From Comamonas antarctica (lineage in GTDB: Bacteria; Pseudomonadota; Gammaproteobacteria; Burkholderiales; Burkholderiaceae_C): 64,000 bases of DNA. Under the pieces are notes generated by a model. That model ran no database searches, was not told where the DNA came from, and worked only from the letters and a program-made list of their open reading frames with translations. Each line of letters starts with the position of its first letter. The stretch's first letter is position 1. The translations under genes were made by a program, and so were the position numbers. This document shows positions 8,387 through 17,203 of the stretch, one piece after another. Where the stretch lies: NCBI RefSeq assembly GCF_013363755.1, contig NZ_CP054840.1, positions 3,279,501 through 3,343,500 of the forward strand, given 5' to 3'.

Positions 8387-10098
8387 AAATCACCCTTCGC
8401 GAGATTCCCGCCGCCACGCTGGCGGCCCTGCAGCAATCGGGCATCCATCCACTGCTGGCCCAGCTGTATGCGGCGCGCGGCGTGCATTCGGCCGACGAGC
8501 TCAACGACGGCCTGGGCCGGCTGCTGCCGCCCGCGGGCCTGCGCGGCATCGATGCCGCGGCGCGGCTGCTGGCCGATGCCATTGCGCGCGACCTGCGCCT
8601 GTGCATCGTCGCCGACTACGACTGCGATGGCGCGACCGCCTGCGCGGTGGCCGTGCGCGGCCTGCGCCTGCTCGGCGCGCGCCATGTCGACTACCTCGTG
8701 CCCGACCGCGTGGTCGACGGCTACGGCCTCACGGCCTCGATCGCGCGCCGCGTCAAGGAACGCGGCGCCGACATGCTGATCACCGTCGACAACGGCATCA
8801 GCAGCGTCGACGGCGTGGCGCAGGCGCGCGCGCTGGGCATGCAGGTGCTGGTCACCGACCACCACCTGCCCGGACCCGCGCTGCCCGTGGCCGAGGCATT
8901 GGTCAACCCGAACCAGCCCGAATGCACGTTCGAGAGCAAATGCATGGCCGGTGTCGGCGTGATGTTCTATGTGCTGCTGGCGCTGCGCGCCGAGCTGCGC
9001 GCGCGCGGCGTGTTCGACCGCGAGACCCAACCCCGGCTCGAGCCGCTGCTGCCGCTGGTGGCGCTGGGCACGGTGGCCGACGTGGTCAAGCTCGATGCCA
9101 ACAACCGCCGCCTGGTGGCGCAGGGCCTCAAGCGCATCCGCGCGGGCCAGATGCAGCCCGGCCTGGCCGCGCTGTTCGACGCCGCGGGCCGCAAGTGGCG
9201 CGCCGCAACCACCTTCGACTTCGGCTTTGCGCTCGGCCCGCGCATCAATGCCGCGGGCCGGCTGGCCGACATGACGCTGGGCATCGAATGCCTGCTGACC
9301 GAGGACCGCGGCCGGGCCGAGGAGCTGGCGCGCACGCTGGACGCCATCAACCGCGAGCGCCGCGTGATCGAGGGCGGCATGCGCGAGCAGGCGCTGCTGA
9401 TGGTCGAGAGCCTGTTCGAGGAGCACGAGGAGCCGCCGCCGGCAGTCAGCGTGTTCGACCCGGACTTCCATGAGGGCGTGGTCGGCATCGTGGCGTCGCG
9501 CATCAAGGACAAGCTGCACCGCCCGAGCTTCGTGTTTGCCGCCAGCGCCGCGCCCGGCCATGAGCATGAGCTCAAGGGTTCGGGCCGCTCGATTCCGGGC
9601 TTCCACCTGCGCGATGCACTCGACCTGGTGGCCAAGCGCCATCCGGGCGTGCTGCTGCGCTTCGGCGGCCATGCGATGGCCGCGGGCTGCACCATTGCCG
9701 AGGAGCATTTCGAGCTGTTCGACCAGGCGCTGGCCCAGGTCGCCAAGGAATGGCTCGATGCCGCGACGCTCACGCGGCGCATCGAGACCGACGGTCCGCT
9801 GGCGCTTGAATACTGCGATGCCGACCTGGTCGACAAGCTGCACCAGGAAGTCTGGGGCCAGGGCTTTGCCGCGCCGACCTTCAGCGAAGAGGTCGATGTG
9901 CTGTCGCAGCGGCTGGTCGGCGAAAAGCATCTGTCGCTCAAGCTGCGCCACCAGGGCCAGCCCATCGACGGCATCTGGTTCGGCCATACCGACCCGCTGC
10001 CCGAACGCGTGCTGATTGCCTTCCGCCTTGACGTCAATGAATGGCGTGGCGAGCGCAAGGTCCAGTTCCTGCTCGAAGGCGCGCAGACCGGCAGCTGA
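8383..10098 (+). CDS. recJ: Single-stranded-DNA-specific exonuclease RecJ
   Basis: 5'-3' single-strand DNA exonuclease acting in RecF-pathway recombination, mismatch repair and base-excision repair. The DHH-family motifs are intact: IVADYDCDGATA, ITVDNGISS, VTDHHLPG, the DHHA1 region LRFGGHAMAAGCTI, and a C-terminal OB-type region. The start is the ATG at 8383, overlapping the upstream stop; an upstream extension to 8275 is out of line with the family. The 571-residue length is typical. Confidence 0.96.
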   Translation: MKITLREIPAATLAALQQSGIHPLLAQLYAARGVHSADELNDGLGRLLPPAGLRGIDAAARLLADAIARDLRLCIVADYDCDGATACAVAVRGLRLLGARHVDYLVPDRVVDGYGLTASIARRVKERGADMLITVDNGISSVDGVAQARALGMQVLVTDHHLPGPALPVAEALVNPNQPECTFESKCMAGVGVMFYVLLALRAELRARGVFDRETQPRLEPLLPLVALGTVADVVKLDANNRRLVAQGLKRIRAGQMQPGLAALFDAAGRKWRAATTFDFGFALGPRINAAGRLADMTLGIECLLTEDRGRAEELARTLDAINRERRVIEGGMREQALLMVESLFEEHEEPPPAVSVFDPDFHEGVVGIVASRIKDKLHRPSFVFAASAAPGHEHELKGSGRSIPGFHLRDALDLVAKRHPGVLLRFGGHAMAAGCTIAEEHFELFDQALAQVAKEWLDAATLTRRIETDGPLALEYCDADLVDKLHQEVWGQGFAAPTFSEEVDVLSQRLVGEKHLSLKLRHQGQPIDGIWFGHTDPLPERVLIAFRLDVNEWRGERKVQFLLEGAQTGS

Positions 10099-10130
10099 CC
10101 GGACGCCGGCCGCCGGACGCCGGCCGCCGG
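10099..10130. repeat. 14-bp GC-rich tandem repeat after recJ
   Basis: The unit CCGGACGCCGGCCG occurs twice (10099-10112, 10113-10126) followed by a partial CCGG. Each unit contains a GCCGGC palindrome, so the transcript could fold strongly. It fills the start of the gap between recJ and the PHP-domain gene and may reduce read-through, but it has no T-tract. Confidence 0.6.
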
Positions 10131-10173
10131 CAAGGGCATTGCCAGGATTGGGCTTGCCGCGCGGACCCCGGCC

Positions 10174-10179
10174 TACAAT
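10174..10179 (+). promoter_or_regulatory. Candidate -10 box of the PHP-domain gene (leaderless)
   Basis: TACAAT matches the sigma-70 -10 consensus at five of six positions and ends seven bases before the GTG start at 10186, so transcription would start at the start codon. There is no Shine-Dalgarno sequence. The -35 element is weak. Confidence 0.45.
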
Positions 10180-10185
10180 GGTCCC

Positions 10186-11049
10186 GTGCCCACCTCCTAC
10201 CTCAATGCCGACCTGCACTGCCATTCGCTGATCTCGGATGGCACCCTCACTCCCGAGGAGCTGGCCGCGCGTGCGCGCGCCAATGGCGTCGAGCTCTGGG
10301 CGCTGACCGACCACGACGAAATCGCGGGCCAGCAGCGCGCTGCCGCGGCCGCGCAGGCCCAGGGCCTGGCCTATCTCACGGGCGTGGAGATCTCGGTCAC
10401 CTTCGCCAACGAGACCGTGCACATCGTCGGCCTGGGCTTCGATCCCGAGAACGCCGCGCTCGATGCCGGACTGGCCGAGGTGCGCGGCGGCCGCGGCCCG
10501 CGCGCGCGCGAAATGGCCCGCCAGCTCGAGCTCGCGGGCATTCCCGGCGCCTATGAAGGCGCGCTGCGCTATGTCGGCAACCCGGCGCTGATCTCGCGCA
10601 CCCATTTCGCGCGCTTCCTGGTCGAGAAGAAGATCTGCCGCGACATGGGCGAGGTGTTCCGGCGCTTCCTCACCGAAGGCAAGCCGGGCTTTGCGCCGCA
10701 CCGCTGGGCGCGGCTGCAGCAGGCCGTGCAATGGGTCAACGATGCCGGCGGCATTGCCGTCATTGCCCATCCCGCGCGCTACCGTTTCTCGGCCAACGAG
10801 GAATATGCGCTGTTTTCCGAATTCAAGGCCCATGGCGGCCAGGGCGTCGAAGTCGTCACCGGCAGCCACACCACGGCCGAATATGTGACCTACGCGGCCA
10901 TGGCCCAGGAGTTCGGCCTGGCCGCATCGCGCGGCAGCGACTTCCACAGCCCGCAAGAATCGCGCACCGACCTGGGGGCCCTGCCCCTGCTGCCCGGCGC
11001 GCTGACACCCGTCTGGGAACTGCTGAGCGAACGCATACGGCAGCCCTGA
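10186..11049 (+). CDS. rnm: PHP-domain phosphoesterase, RNase AM (Rnm/YciV) type
   Basis: Metal-dependent phosphoesterase of the PHP family. The closest characterised members are RNase AM (YciV), which trims the 5' ends of small RNA fragments and rRNA, and 3',5'-nucleoside bisphosphate phosphatases. Metal-binding motifs are in order: NADLHCHSLISDG, ALTDHDEI, GVEISV, VIAHPARY and SRGSDFHSP. At 287 residues it has family length. The start is a GTG at 10186 without a ribosome site. The following gene is YciO-like; rnm (yciV) and yciO are also neighbours in E. coli, which supports the assignment. Confidence 0.82.
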   Translation: MPTSYLNADLHCHSLISDGTLTPEELAARARANGVELWALTDHDEIAGQQRAAAAAQAQGLAYLTGVEISVTFANETVHIVGLGFDPENAALDAGLAEVRGGRGPRAREMARQLELAGIPGAYEGALRYVGNPALISRTHFARFLVEKKICRDMGEVFRRFLTEGKPGFAPHRWARLQQAVQWVNDAGGIAVIAHPARYRFSANEEYALFSEFKAHGGQGVEVVTGSHTTAEYVTYAAMAQEFGLAASRGSDFHSPQESRTDLGALPLLPGALTPVWELLSERIRQP

Positions 11050-11086
11050 CGTCTTTCCTTTCCTTTTTGCCACGGAGCGCTTGCAA

Positions 11087-11722
11087 ATGGCCCAGTACTT
11101 TGAAGCCCACCCCGAAAACCCCCAGCCGCGCCTGCTCAAGCAGGCCGCGACCCTGCTGCAAAAAGGCGGGGTGCTGGCCGTGCCCACGGATTCAAGCTAT
11201 GCGCTGGTCTGCCATCTCGACGACCGCGACGCGGTGGAACGCATCCGCCGCATCCGCCAGATCGATGACAAGCATCACCTGAGCCTGCTGTGCCGCGACC
11301 TGTCCGAACTGGCGACCTATGCCCAGGTCGACAACCGCCAGTACCGGCTGCTCAAGCTGGGCACGCCCGGCCCGTATACCTTCATTCTCGACGCCACCAA
11401 GGAGGTGCCGCGCCGCGTGAGCCACCCGCAGCGCAAGACCATCGGCCTGCGCGTGCCCGAGCGCAAGGGCCTGCTGCTGCTGCTGGAGCTGCATGGCGCG
11501 CCGCTGCTCGCGTCGACCTTCATTCCGCCGGGCGAGACCGAGCCGCTCAACGACCCGCAGGAAATCCGCGAACGCTATGAAAAGCTGCTCGACGGCATTG
11601 TCGATGCCGGCGCATGTCCGCAGGAGCCGACCACGGTGATCGACCTGACGACCATGGCCAATGGCGGCGACGCGACCATGGTGCGCGAAGGGCGCGGGGA
11701 GTTGGCGCGGCTGGGGCTTTGA
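11087..11722 (+). CDS. YciO/Sua5/YrdC-family protein
   Basis: 211-residue protein of the YrdC/Sua5 fold. Typical elements are KGGVLAVPTDSSYALVC, IDDKHHLSLLCRDLSEL and GPYTFILDATKEVPRR, with the conserved KTIGLRVPE motif. YrdC and Sua5 make threonylcarbamoyl-AMP for tRNA t6A37. The length and the neighbouring PHP gene point to the YciO branch, whose contribution to t6A is less clear. The ATG at 11087 follows GGAG at about 11075; a TTG six bases earlier in frame is a less likely start. Confidence 0.82.
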   Translation: MAQYFEAHPENPQPRLLKQAATLLQKGGVLAVPTDSSYALVCHLDDRDAVERIRRIRQIDDKHHLSLLCRDLSELATYAQVDNRQYRLLKLGTPGPYTFILDATKEVPRRVSHPQRKTIGLRVPERKGLLLLLELHGAPLLASTFIPPGETEPLNDPQEIRERYEKLLDGIVDAGACPQEPTTVIDLTTMANGGDATMVREGRGELARLGL

Positions 11723-11803
11723 GGGGCTACGGGGTCCTGGCAGACAGGTCGTGCCGGACCTTGGCACGTGCATCAACAGCTGGTTTGATTTGAGTGCAGG
11801 CCA

Positions 11804-11859
11804 TTCATCCTTCGATCCTTCGACAGGCTCAGGATCAGGATCAGGCTCAGGACGAACGG
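11804..11859. repeat. Dispersed intergenic repeat, copy 1
   Basis: A copy of a REP-like element whose core reads TTCGACAGGCTCAGGATCAGG and ends CAGGACGAACGG. It is preceded by TTCATCCTTCGATCC, and the core contains a duplicated CAGGAT hexamer. An inverted copy lies at 15357-15415 and a shorter degenerate copy at 28780-28802. It occupies the 165-bp gap between the convergent YciO-like gene and chemotaxis receptor; nothing else was seen there. Confidence 0.7.
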
Positions 11860-11887
11860 GAGTGCACGTCCAACAGTGTCCGCCGCC

Positions 11888-13099
11888 TCAGGCCGCCAAT
11901 GCCAGCGCACCCCTTTTCGGCACGGCTGCGAGCGTTACCGCGGGCTCATCCTCGAGCTTGAACGCTCCCACCGCGCGCTGCAAATCCTGCACGCGCTCGC
12001 TCAGCGCCTGCGACGCATGTCCTGCCTGGCCTACCAGGGCGGCATTTTCCTGGGTCGCGCCATCCATGTGCGCGACCGCGAGATTGACCTGGACGATGCC
12101 TTCGCTCTGCTCCTGCAGCGCATGCGAGATCTCGCCAAGCAGTCCCGTGACCTGGCCCACGGCGCCGACGATCTCCTGCATCGTCCGGCCGGCCTCGCCC
12201 ACCAGGCCCGAGCCGCTTTGCACCTGGTCCACGCTGGCGGTGATCAGCGTCTTGACCTGCTTGGCGGCTTCGGCCGAGCGTCCGGCCAGGCTGCGCACCT
12301 CGCTGGCGACCACCGCGAAACCACGGCCCTGATCGCCCGCGCGCGCGGCCTCGACGGCGGCGTTCAGCGCGAGGATGTTGGTCTGGAAAGCAATGCCTTC
12401 GATCACCTGGATGATGTCGACGATCTTGCGCGAGCTGCCGCTGATCGCCTCCATGGTCTGCACCACCTGGCCGACCACCGCGCCGCCGCGCTCGGCCGTG
12501 GCCGATGCACCCACCGCCAGGCCGCTGGCCGAGCGCGCGCGGTCGGCATTCTGGCGCACCGTGGCCGTGAGCTGCTCCATGCTGGCCGCGGTCTGGGTCA
12601 GCGCCGCCACCTGGTCGTCGGTGCGGCGCGACAGGTCGGCATTGCCGGCATCGATTTCCGACGCCGATACGCAGATCGAATCGCTCGACTGCTGGATGCG
12701 GCCGACCAGTTCGGTCAGCGTGTCTTCCATCGTGCCCAGCGCGCCCAGCAGGCGGCCGAAGTCGCCCTGCAGGTCGGAGCTGAATTCCTGGCTCAGGTCG
12801 CCCGCCGCCACGGTCTCGGCAATCAGGATGGCCTGCTGCAGCGGCCGCACGATGCCCTGGCGCAGGCTGATCCACGCGGCCACCGCCAGCGCGCACACCG
12901 CAGCGCCCAGGCCCAGCACCCACCAGCGCACCTGCTGCAGCGCCGCCTGCGCGACATCGGTGGCGCCGCCGCCTTCAAGCGCGCGTTCGGCCCCCGCCAG
13001 CGACCAGCTGGTGACCACCATCATTGCCGCCATCAACGCGCAAATGCCACCAAAGGCAAGCACCAGCCTGGTGCCGATCTTCCAGCTGCCGAATCCCAT
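11888..13099 (-). CDS. Methyl-accepting chemotaxis protein with minimal periplasmic loop
   Basis: Chemoreceptor that signals to CheA/CheW. The 403-residue protein has two membrane helices (about residues 11-34 and 59-79) separated by only about 24 residues, so there is no room for a classical periplasmic sensor domain. A HAMP domain follows (IVRPLQQAI to about residue 135), then a long signalling coiled coil with the conserved hairpin tip [23 protein letters not shown]. There is no C-terminal NWETF-type CheR tether. The start at 13099 has AAAGAGG upstream. The gene lies on the opposite strand to its neighbours, between YciO-like and site-2 protease genes. Confidence 0.9.
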   Translation of the reverse strand: MGFGSWKIGTRLVLAFGGICALMAAMMVVTSWSLAGAERALEGGGATDVAQAALQQVRWWVLGLGAAVCALAVAAWISLRQGIVRPLQQAILIAETVAAGDLSQEFSSDLQGDFGRLLGALGTMEDTLTELVGRIQQSSDSICVSASEIDAGNADLSRRTDDQVAALTQTAASMEQLTATVRQNADRARSASGLAVGASATAERGGAVVGQVVQTMEAISGSSRKIVDIIQVIEGIAFQTNILALNAAVEAARAGDQGRGFAVVASEVRSLAGRSAEAAKQVKTLITASVDQVQSGSGLVGEAGRTMQEIVGAVGQVTGLLGEISHALQEQSEGIVQVNLAVAHMDGATQENAALVGQAGHASQALSERVQDLQRAVGAFKLEDEPAVTLAAVPKRGALALAA

Positions 13100-13232
13100 G
13101 TCTGCCTCTTTCTGCGCGCGGCGCATCTGTCTCTGTGTAGTGGTGTTTCTCAGACGAAATGGGCAGAGCCGGGGACTCTGCACATCCGCTTGCATTTTGC
13201 AACAAAATAGTAGATTTCCACTACCGCACATG

Positions 13233-13262
13233 CCTGTGTTGGCGGCCTCGATCCAACACAGG
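13233..13262. repeat. 10-bp perfect inverted repeat upstream of the site-2 protease gene
   Basis: CCTGTGTTGG (13233-13242) and CCAACACAGG (13253-13262) are perfect inverted arms around a 10-base spacer. The right arm covers the expected -35 position of the promoter whose -10 box is at 13277, so this looks like an operator or a strong stem at a divergent promoter. Confidence 0.55.
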
Positions 13263-13276
13263 CGGCCCTGGTCTGA

Positions 13277-13282
13277 CACAAT
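13277..13282 (+). promoter_or_regulatory. Candidate -10 box of the site-2 protease gene (leaderless)
   Basis: CACAAT ends seven bases before the GTG start at 13289, with no ribosome-binding site between them. The spacing is the same as for the PHP, nadK, hrcA and TPR genes. Confidence 0.4.
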
Positions 13283-13288
13283 CCCCGC

Positions 13289-13957
13289 GTGGACTTCCCT
13301 AATCTCATCCAAACCGTTCTCATTTACGCCCTGCCCGTGCTGTTCGCCATCACGGTCCATGAGGCCGCCCATGGCTATGCCGCGCGCCATTTCGGCGACA
13401 ACACGGCCTATATGCTGGGGCGCATCACGCTCAACCCGTTCAAGCACATCGATCCCATCGGCACCATCCTGATGCCGTTGATGCTGTACTTCGCGACCTC
13501 GGGCGACTTCCTGTTCGGCTACGCCAAGCCGGTGCCGGTGCGCTTCGACCACCTGCGCAACCCCAAGCGCGACATGATCTGGGTCGCGCTGGCCGGGCCG
13601 GCGTCGAACTTCATCCAGGCCATTGTCTGGGCCGTGCTGCTGGTGGTGCTGATCACCAGCGGCGTGCAGGAGCGCTTCTTCGTCGAGATGGCGCGCGCCG
13701 GCATCCTGGTCAACCTGGTGATGTGGGCCTTCAACCTGTTTCCGCTGCCGCCGCTCGATGGCGGCCGCATCCTGATGGGCCTGCTGCCCTGGCGCCTGGC
13801 CAACCAGTTCGCGCGCATCGAGCCCTTCGGCTTCTTCATCGTGCTGGCGCTGGTGGTGTTCGGCATCGTCAGCACCATCTGGCTGCGCCCGCTGATGAGC
13901 CTGGGCTACAGCGCCATCGACCTGCTGCTGACGCCGCTGCTGGCGCTGCTGCGCTGA
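13289..13957 (+). CDS. Site-2 protease family membrane metalloprotease (M50)
   Basis: 222-residue intramembrane zinc protease of the M50 / site-2 family. It has the HEAAH metal motif in the first membrane helix ([14 protein letters not shown]) and the second conserved motif [13 protein letters not shown] with the third ligand Asp, among five or six hydrophobic segments. There is no PDZ domain, so it belongs to the short FwdE/YwhC-like group and not to RseP. The substrate is unknown. It lies 30 bases before trpS, a common pairing in this family of bacteria. Confidence 0.88.
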   Translation: MDFPNLIQTVLIYALPVLFAITVHEAAHGYAARHFGDNTAYMLGRITLNPFKHIDPIGTILMPLMLYFATSGDFLFGYAKPVPVRFDHLRNPKRDMIWVALAGPASNFIQAIVWAVLLVVLITSGVQERFFVEMARAGILVNLVMWAFNLFPLPPLDGGRILMGLLPWRLANQFARIEPFGFFIVLALVVFGIVSTIWLRPLMSLGYSAIDLLLTPLLALLR

Positions 13958-13987
13958 TTTCCTTTTCGCGAAAAACCGTTTCCTGCC

Positions 13988-15286
13988 ATGTCCAAAACCC
14001 GCTTTCTCACCGGCATCACGCCTTCGGGCACGCCCCATCTGGGCAACTATGTCGGCGCCATCCGCCCCGCCGTGCAGTCCAGCCAGCGCGCCGATGTGCA
14101 GAGCTTCTACTTTCTGGCCGACTACCATGCGCTGATCAAGTGCGCCGACCCGGCACGCGTGCAGCGCTCGACGCTGGAGATTGCCGCCACCTGGCTCGCT
14201 GCGGGCCTGGACCCCGAGCAGGTCATGCTGTACCGCCAGTCCGACGTGCCCGAGATCACCGAACTGTGCTGGCTGCTGACCTGTGTCACGGGCAAAGGCG
14301 TGCTCAACCGCGCGCATGCCTACAAGGCTTCGGTCGACAAGAACGTTGCCGCGGGCAACGACGTCGATGCCGATGTCTCGGCCGGCCTGTTCATGTACCC
14401 GGTGCTGATGGCCGCCGATATCCTGATCTTCGGCGCCAACAAGGTGCCCGTGGGCCGCGACCAGGTCCAGCATCTGGAGATGGCGCGCGATATCGCTTCG
14501 AGCTTCAACCATCTCTACGGCGAGCTGCTGGTGCTGCCCGAAGTGGTGATCGACGAGAACGTGGCCACGCTGCCCGGCCTCGACGGCCGCAAGATGAGCA
14601 AGAGCTACAACAACACCATCCCGCTGTTCACGCCGCGCGAGCAGTTGCGCAAGCTGATCAACGGCTTCACCACCGACTCGCGCGCGCCCGGCGAGCCCAA
14701 GGAGGTCGAAGGCTCGGCGCTGTTCCAGTTCTATCAGGCATTTGCCTCGGAGGCGGAAACCGAAGCGCTGCGCCAGCGGTACGCACAAGGCATTGCCTGG
14801 GGCGATGCCAAGCAGCTGGTGTTCGAACGCCTGGACCAGGAAATCGCGCCCATGCGCGCGCGCTATGAGAGCCTGATGGCCGACCCGGCGCAGATCGAAG
14901 CCGTGCTGCGCGCCGGCGGCGAACGCGCGCGCGCGCTGGCCGCGCCTTTCGTGCGCCAGTTGCGCGAAGCCGTGGGCCTGCGCAGCCTGGCCCAGGTGCA
15001 GGCGCCGCAAGCCGCCAAGGCCGCCAAGTCGGCGCTGCCGCAGTTCAAGCAATACCGCGAGGCCGACGGCAAGTTCTATTTCAAGCTGGTATCGGCTTCG
15101 GGCCAGTTGCTGCTGCAAAGCACGGCCTTCGATGCGCCCAAGGAGGCCGGCCAGAGCATTGCGCGCCTGCAGCAGCAGGGCGCAGCAGCGCTGGCGGAAC
15201 TGGGCGCGCGCCTGATGCCGGTGGAAGGTGCCGACGCCGCGCAGCTGAGCGAGGCGCTGGAGCAGCTGGTGGCCGCCAACACGTGA
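13988..15286 (+). CDS. trpS: Tryptophan--tRNA ligase
   Basis: Class I aminoacyl-tRNA synthetase charging tRNA-Trp. The HIGH-type motif is [13 protein letters not shown] and the KMSKS motif is intact ([10 protein letters not shown]). The 432-residue protein is about 100 residues longer than the E. coli enzyme. The extra part is a C-terminal region ([17 protein letters not shown] to the end) that looks like a small appended domain found in beta-proteobacterial enzymes. No ribosome site is obvious before the ATG, and I saw no trp attenuator or T-box upstream. Confidence 0.95.
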   Translation: MSKTRFLTGITPSGTPHLGNYVGAIRPAVQSSQRADVQSFYFLADYHALIKCADPARVQRSTLEIAATWLAAGLDPEQVMLYRQSDVPEITELCWLLTCVTGKGVLNRAHAYKASVDKNVAAGNDVDADVSAGLFMYPVLMAADILIFGANKVPVGRDQVQHLEMARDIASSFNHLYGELLVLPEVVIDENVATLPGLDGRKMSKSYNNTIPLFTPREQLRKLINGFTTDSRAPGEPKEVEGSALFQFYQAFASEAETEALRQRYAQGIAWGDAKQLVFERLDQEIAPMRARYESLMADPAQIEAVLRAGGERARALAAPFVRQLREAVGLRSLAQVQAPQAAKAAKSALPQFKQYREADGKFYFKLVSASGQLLLQSTAFDAPKEAGQSIARLQQQGAAALAELGARLMPVEGADAAQLSEALEQLVAANT

Positions 15287-15356
15287 TTTGCATCCAAGCA
15301 GTATTGCTGCTTGGACACCATTCATCCCGATCCTGCAGCAGGGGTCGAAGATGAAA

Positions 15357-15415
15357 CCGTTCGTCCTGATCCTGATCCTGAGCCTGTCGAAGGATCGAAG
15401 AATCGAAGGATGAAC
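15357..15415. repeat. Dispersed intergenic repeat, copy 2 (inverted)
   Basis: Reads CCGTTCGTCCTGATCCTGAT and then CCTGAGCCTGTCGAAGGATC on the plus strand, the reverse complement of the element at 11804-11859. It also has an extra GAAGAATC tandem segment and one CTGATC unit fewer. It lies between trpS and the tRNA-Arg terminator. The two copies flank the chemoreceptor-protease-trpS segment in opposite orientation. Confidence 0.7.
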
Positions 15416-15443
15416 GGCCGCTCTCGAACCTGCAGATACGAAA

Positions 15444-15473
15444 AAGCCCCAGAATCTTTCAATTCTGGGGCTT
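15444..15473 (-). terminator. Rho-independent terminator of tRNA-Arg
   Basis: A perfect 12-bp stem (AAGCCCCAGAAT / ATTCTGGGGCTT) with a six-base loop is followed on the minus strand by TTT. It begins seven bases after the tRNA-Arg CCA end. Confidence 0.85.
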
Positions 15474-15479
15474 GTCGTT

Positions 15480-15556
15480 TGGTGCGGCTGGCAGGAATCG
15501 AACCCACGACCCCTTGGTTCGTAGCCAAGTACTCTATCCAGCTGAGCTACAGCCGC
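15480..15556 (-). tRNA. tRNA-Arg (ACG)
   Basis: 77-base cloverleaf including an encoded CCA end. The acceptor stem is GCGGCTG/CAGCCGC, the D-arm is GCTC/GAGC, and the anticodon stem CTTGG/CCAAG carries the loop CTACGAA, so the anticodon is ACG (read as ICG). The T-loop is TTCGATT. It is transcribed on the minus strand and ends at a strong terminator. Confidence 0.95.
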
Positions 15557-15622
15557 TAAGCTTCGTATTCTAGCCGGGAAATAATGCCCTTCCGGCAAAA
15601 CACGGGCTTTTTTGCAAAGAGT

Positions 15623-17086
15623 TCACCAAAAGCCCGGCTGCATGGCCCATTTCTTCAGCCGCTGCTGCGATCGATCGAGCAGCTGCGCGCGCTGCGCCGC
15701 GAGCCAGCCCAGCGCAAACCAGGCCTGGGGCTGTGTCTGCACCAGCCGGCCAAAGGCCTGCTCGGCCACCACCAGGTCGTTGTACTCGCCCAGCGCATCC
15801 TGGGCGGGCTTGAGTTCGTCCAGATAGCGCTGTACCTTCTTCGCCCGGAACAGCGATGCCGTGAACTCGATGGCGTAGCGCAGGCGCTTGAGGCGCCGGC
15901 GCGCGCGGTGGCGCTGCTCGTCCTCCAGACCGGCATAGGCCTTGGCATCCTTGGCGAGCTGGCGCTGCAGCCGCTTGATGCGCCGGGCGGCGAGCGCGCG
16001 CGCGTCGCCCGCGGGCTTGCCCTCTTGCGCCTGCGCAGCGTTGGCAAACGCAATCAGCGCCAGCCATAGCTGCGTCGTGGCGGGCGCGCGCAGGGTATCG
16101 GCCACGCTGCTTTCCGCCGCGGCTTCGGCCGGCAGTTCGGCCAGCGGCGCGCCCGCCGCGCGCAGTGCGGGCAACAGATCGGCTTCAAGCGCATCGCGGT
16201 CGCGCGCCGCGCCGAGCTGGCCAAACAGCGAGGCCAGCGCGGGTGTCCATTCGGCGCTGGTGTCCGGTGACCAGTCGCCATAGATGCGCAGCGCCGTGCG
16301 CAGCCGGCGCAGCGCCACGCGCGCCTGGTGCAGATGCTCGGGCTGCGCCGCGCCGCCGGCCACCTCGGCCGCGTTCGGCAGCAGATGCGCGAGGCAGGCG
16401 GCCACCATCTGGCGCAAGGCCGCATCGGGCGATGGCGCGTTCTTGAGGACCACGGGCTGGGCATGCACCGGCGCCACGCTGGCCGCGCCACGCACCACCT
16501 GCTGGCCGCGTTCGGCCTTGCTGATGACATCGAGCCACAGGCCATGGCGCTCGACCCAGCGCGTGGCCAAGGCCACCAGGGCCGCCACGCTGCCGCTTTG
16601 CAGTTCGAACTCGATCTCATGGAGCTCGCGGCGTGCGCTGCCGGCACGGATCTCGCCTACATCCAGCGCCACTTCGGCCTGCAGGTCAGGACCCAGGATC
16701 ACGCGCCGCGTGCGCTGCACGTCGGTGGCGTACACCACCTCCAGGCGGTCGGCCTGCTTGCCCAGCGCCGCCATGAGCCGGTCGCCCGCGGGCGTGCCGG
16801 CATGCAGCGACAGGTCGAGCCGGGGCTCATCGCCGTCGGCCGCGCGCGGCACTTCGTGCTCGAGCCGGCTCCAGCGGTTCTCGCCCGGGCACTTGAGCGT
16901 CTGCACCCAGGCCTCGCCCTCCTGGCGCAGCCGCAGCGAGACATGGGCCGCGGCCAGGCGCCGGTCGGGCGTGTCGAAGTACTGCGCCTGCAGGCGCAGG
17001 ATCTGCGCCTTCGACGTGGCCAGCGCGCGGCGCACGGCCTGGCGCTGCGCTGGCGGTACCTGGAATTTCAGTTCGATTTCGTTCAT
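15623..17086 (-). CDS. CYTH and CHAD domain protein
   Basis: 487-residue two-domain protein. The N-terminal CYTH triphosphate-tunnel domain has the metal motif EIELKF at residues 3-8 and further basic and acidic strand residues (YFDTPDRRL, SLRLRQEG, EIEFELQSG). The C-terminal CHAD domain is helical and rich in His and Arg (LHQARVALRRLRTALR, HRARRRLKRLRYAIEF); CHAD domains bind polyphosphate. CYTH-CHAD proteins are inorganic triphosphatases or polyphosphate-linked. The ATG at 17086 has GGGAGAA upstream and is preferred over 17104. No polyphosphate kinase is nearby. Confidence 0.9.
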   Translation of the reverse strand: MNEIELKFQVPPAQRQAVRRALATSKAQILRLQAQYFDTPDRRLAAAHVSLRLRQEGEAWVQTLKCPGENRWSRLEHEVPRAADGDEPRLDLSLHAGTPAGDRLMAALGKQADRLEVVYATDVQRTRRVILGPDLQAEVALDVGEIRAGSARRELHEIEFELQSGSVAALVALATRWVERHGLWLDVISKAERGQQVVRGAASVAPVHAQPVVLKNAPSPDAALRQMVAACLAHLLPNAAEVAGGAAQPEHLHQARVALRRLRTALRIYGDWSPDTSAEWTPALASLFGQLGAARDRDALEADLLPALRAAGAPLAELPAEAAAESSVADTLRAPATTQLWLALIAFANAAQAQEGKPAGDARALAARRIKRLQRQLAKDAKAYAGLEDEQRHRARRRLKRLRYAIEFTASLFRAKKVQRYLDELKPAQDALGEYNDLVVAEQAFGRLVQTQPQAWFALGWLAAQRAQLLDRSQQRLKKWAMQPGFW

Positions 17087-17203
17087 GTGCTTCTCCCAAT
17101 GCATGGGCTTGCCCGGGCCGCGGCCGCTTGGCGTTTCGTCAGCAGACTATAGCCGGGGCCATGCCGATGGGAGACACAGACGGGCCACTGGCCGGCAAGC
17201 GCT

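Noticed and set aside
13958..13987. trp attenuator or T-box upstream of trpS
   Set aside because: Only 30 bases separate the protease stop from trpS and they contain no Trp codons, leader peptide or T-box motif.
13100..15598. A minus-strand frame joining the chemoreceptor to more than 800 upstream codons
   Set aside because: The upstream part is antisense to the site-2 protease and trpS and crosses the tRNA-Arg; the receptor has its own start and ribosome site at 13099.
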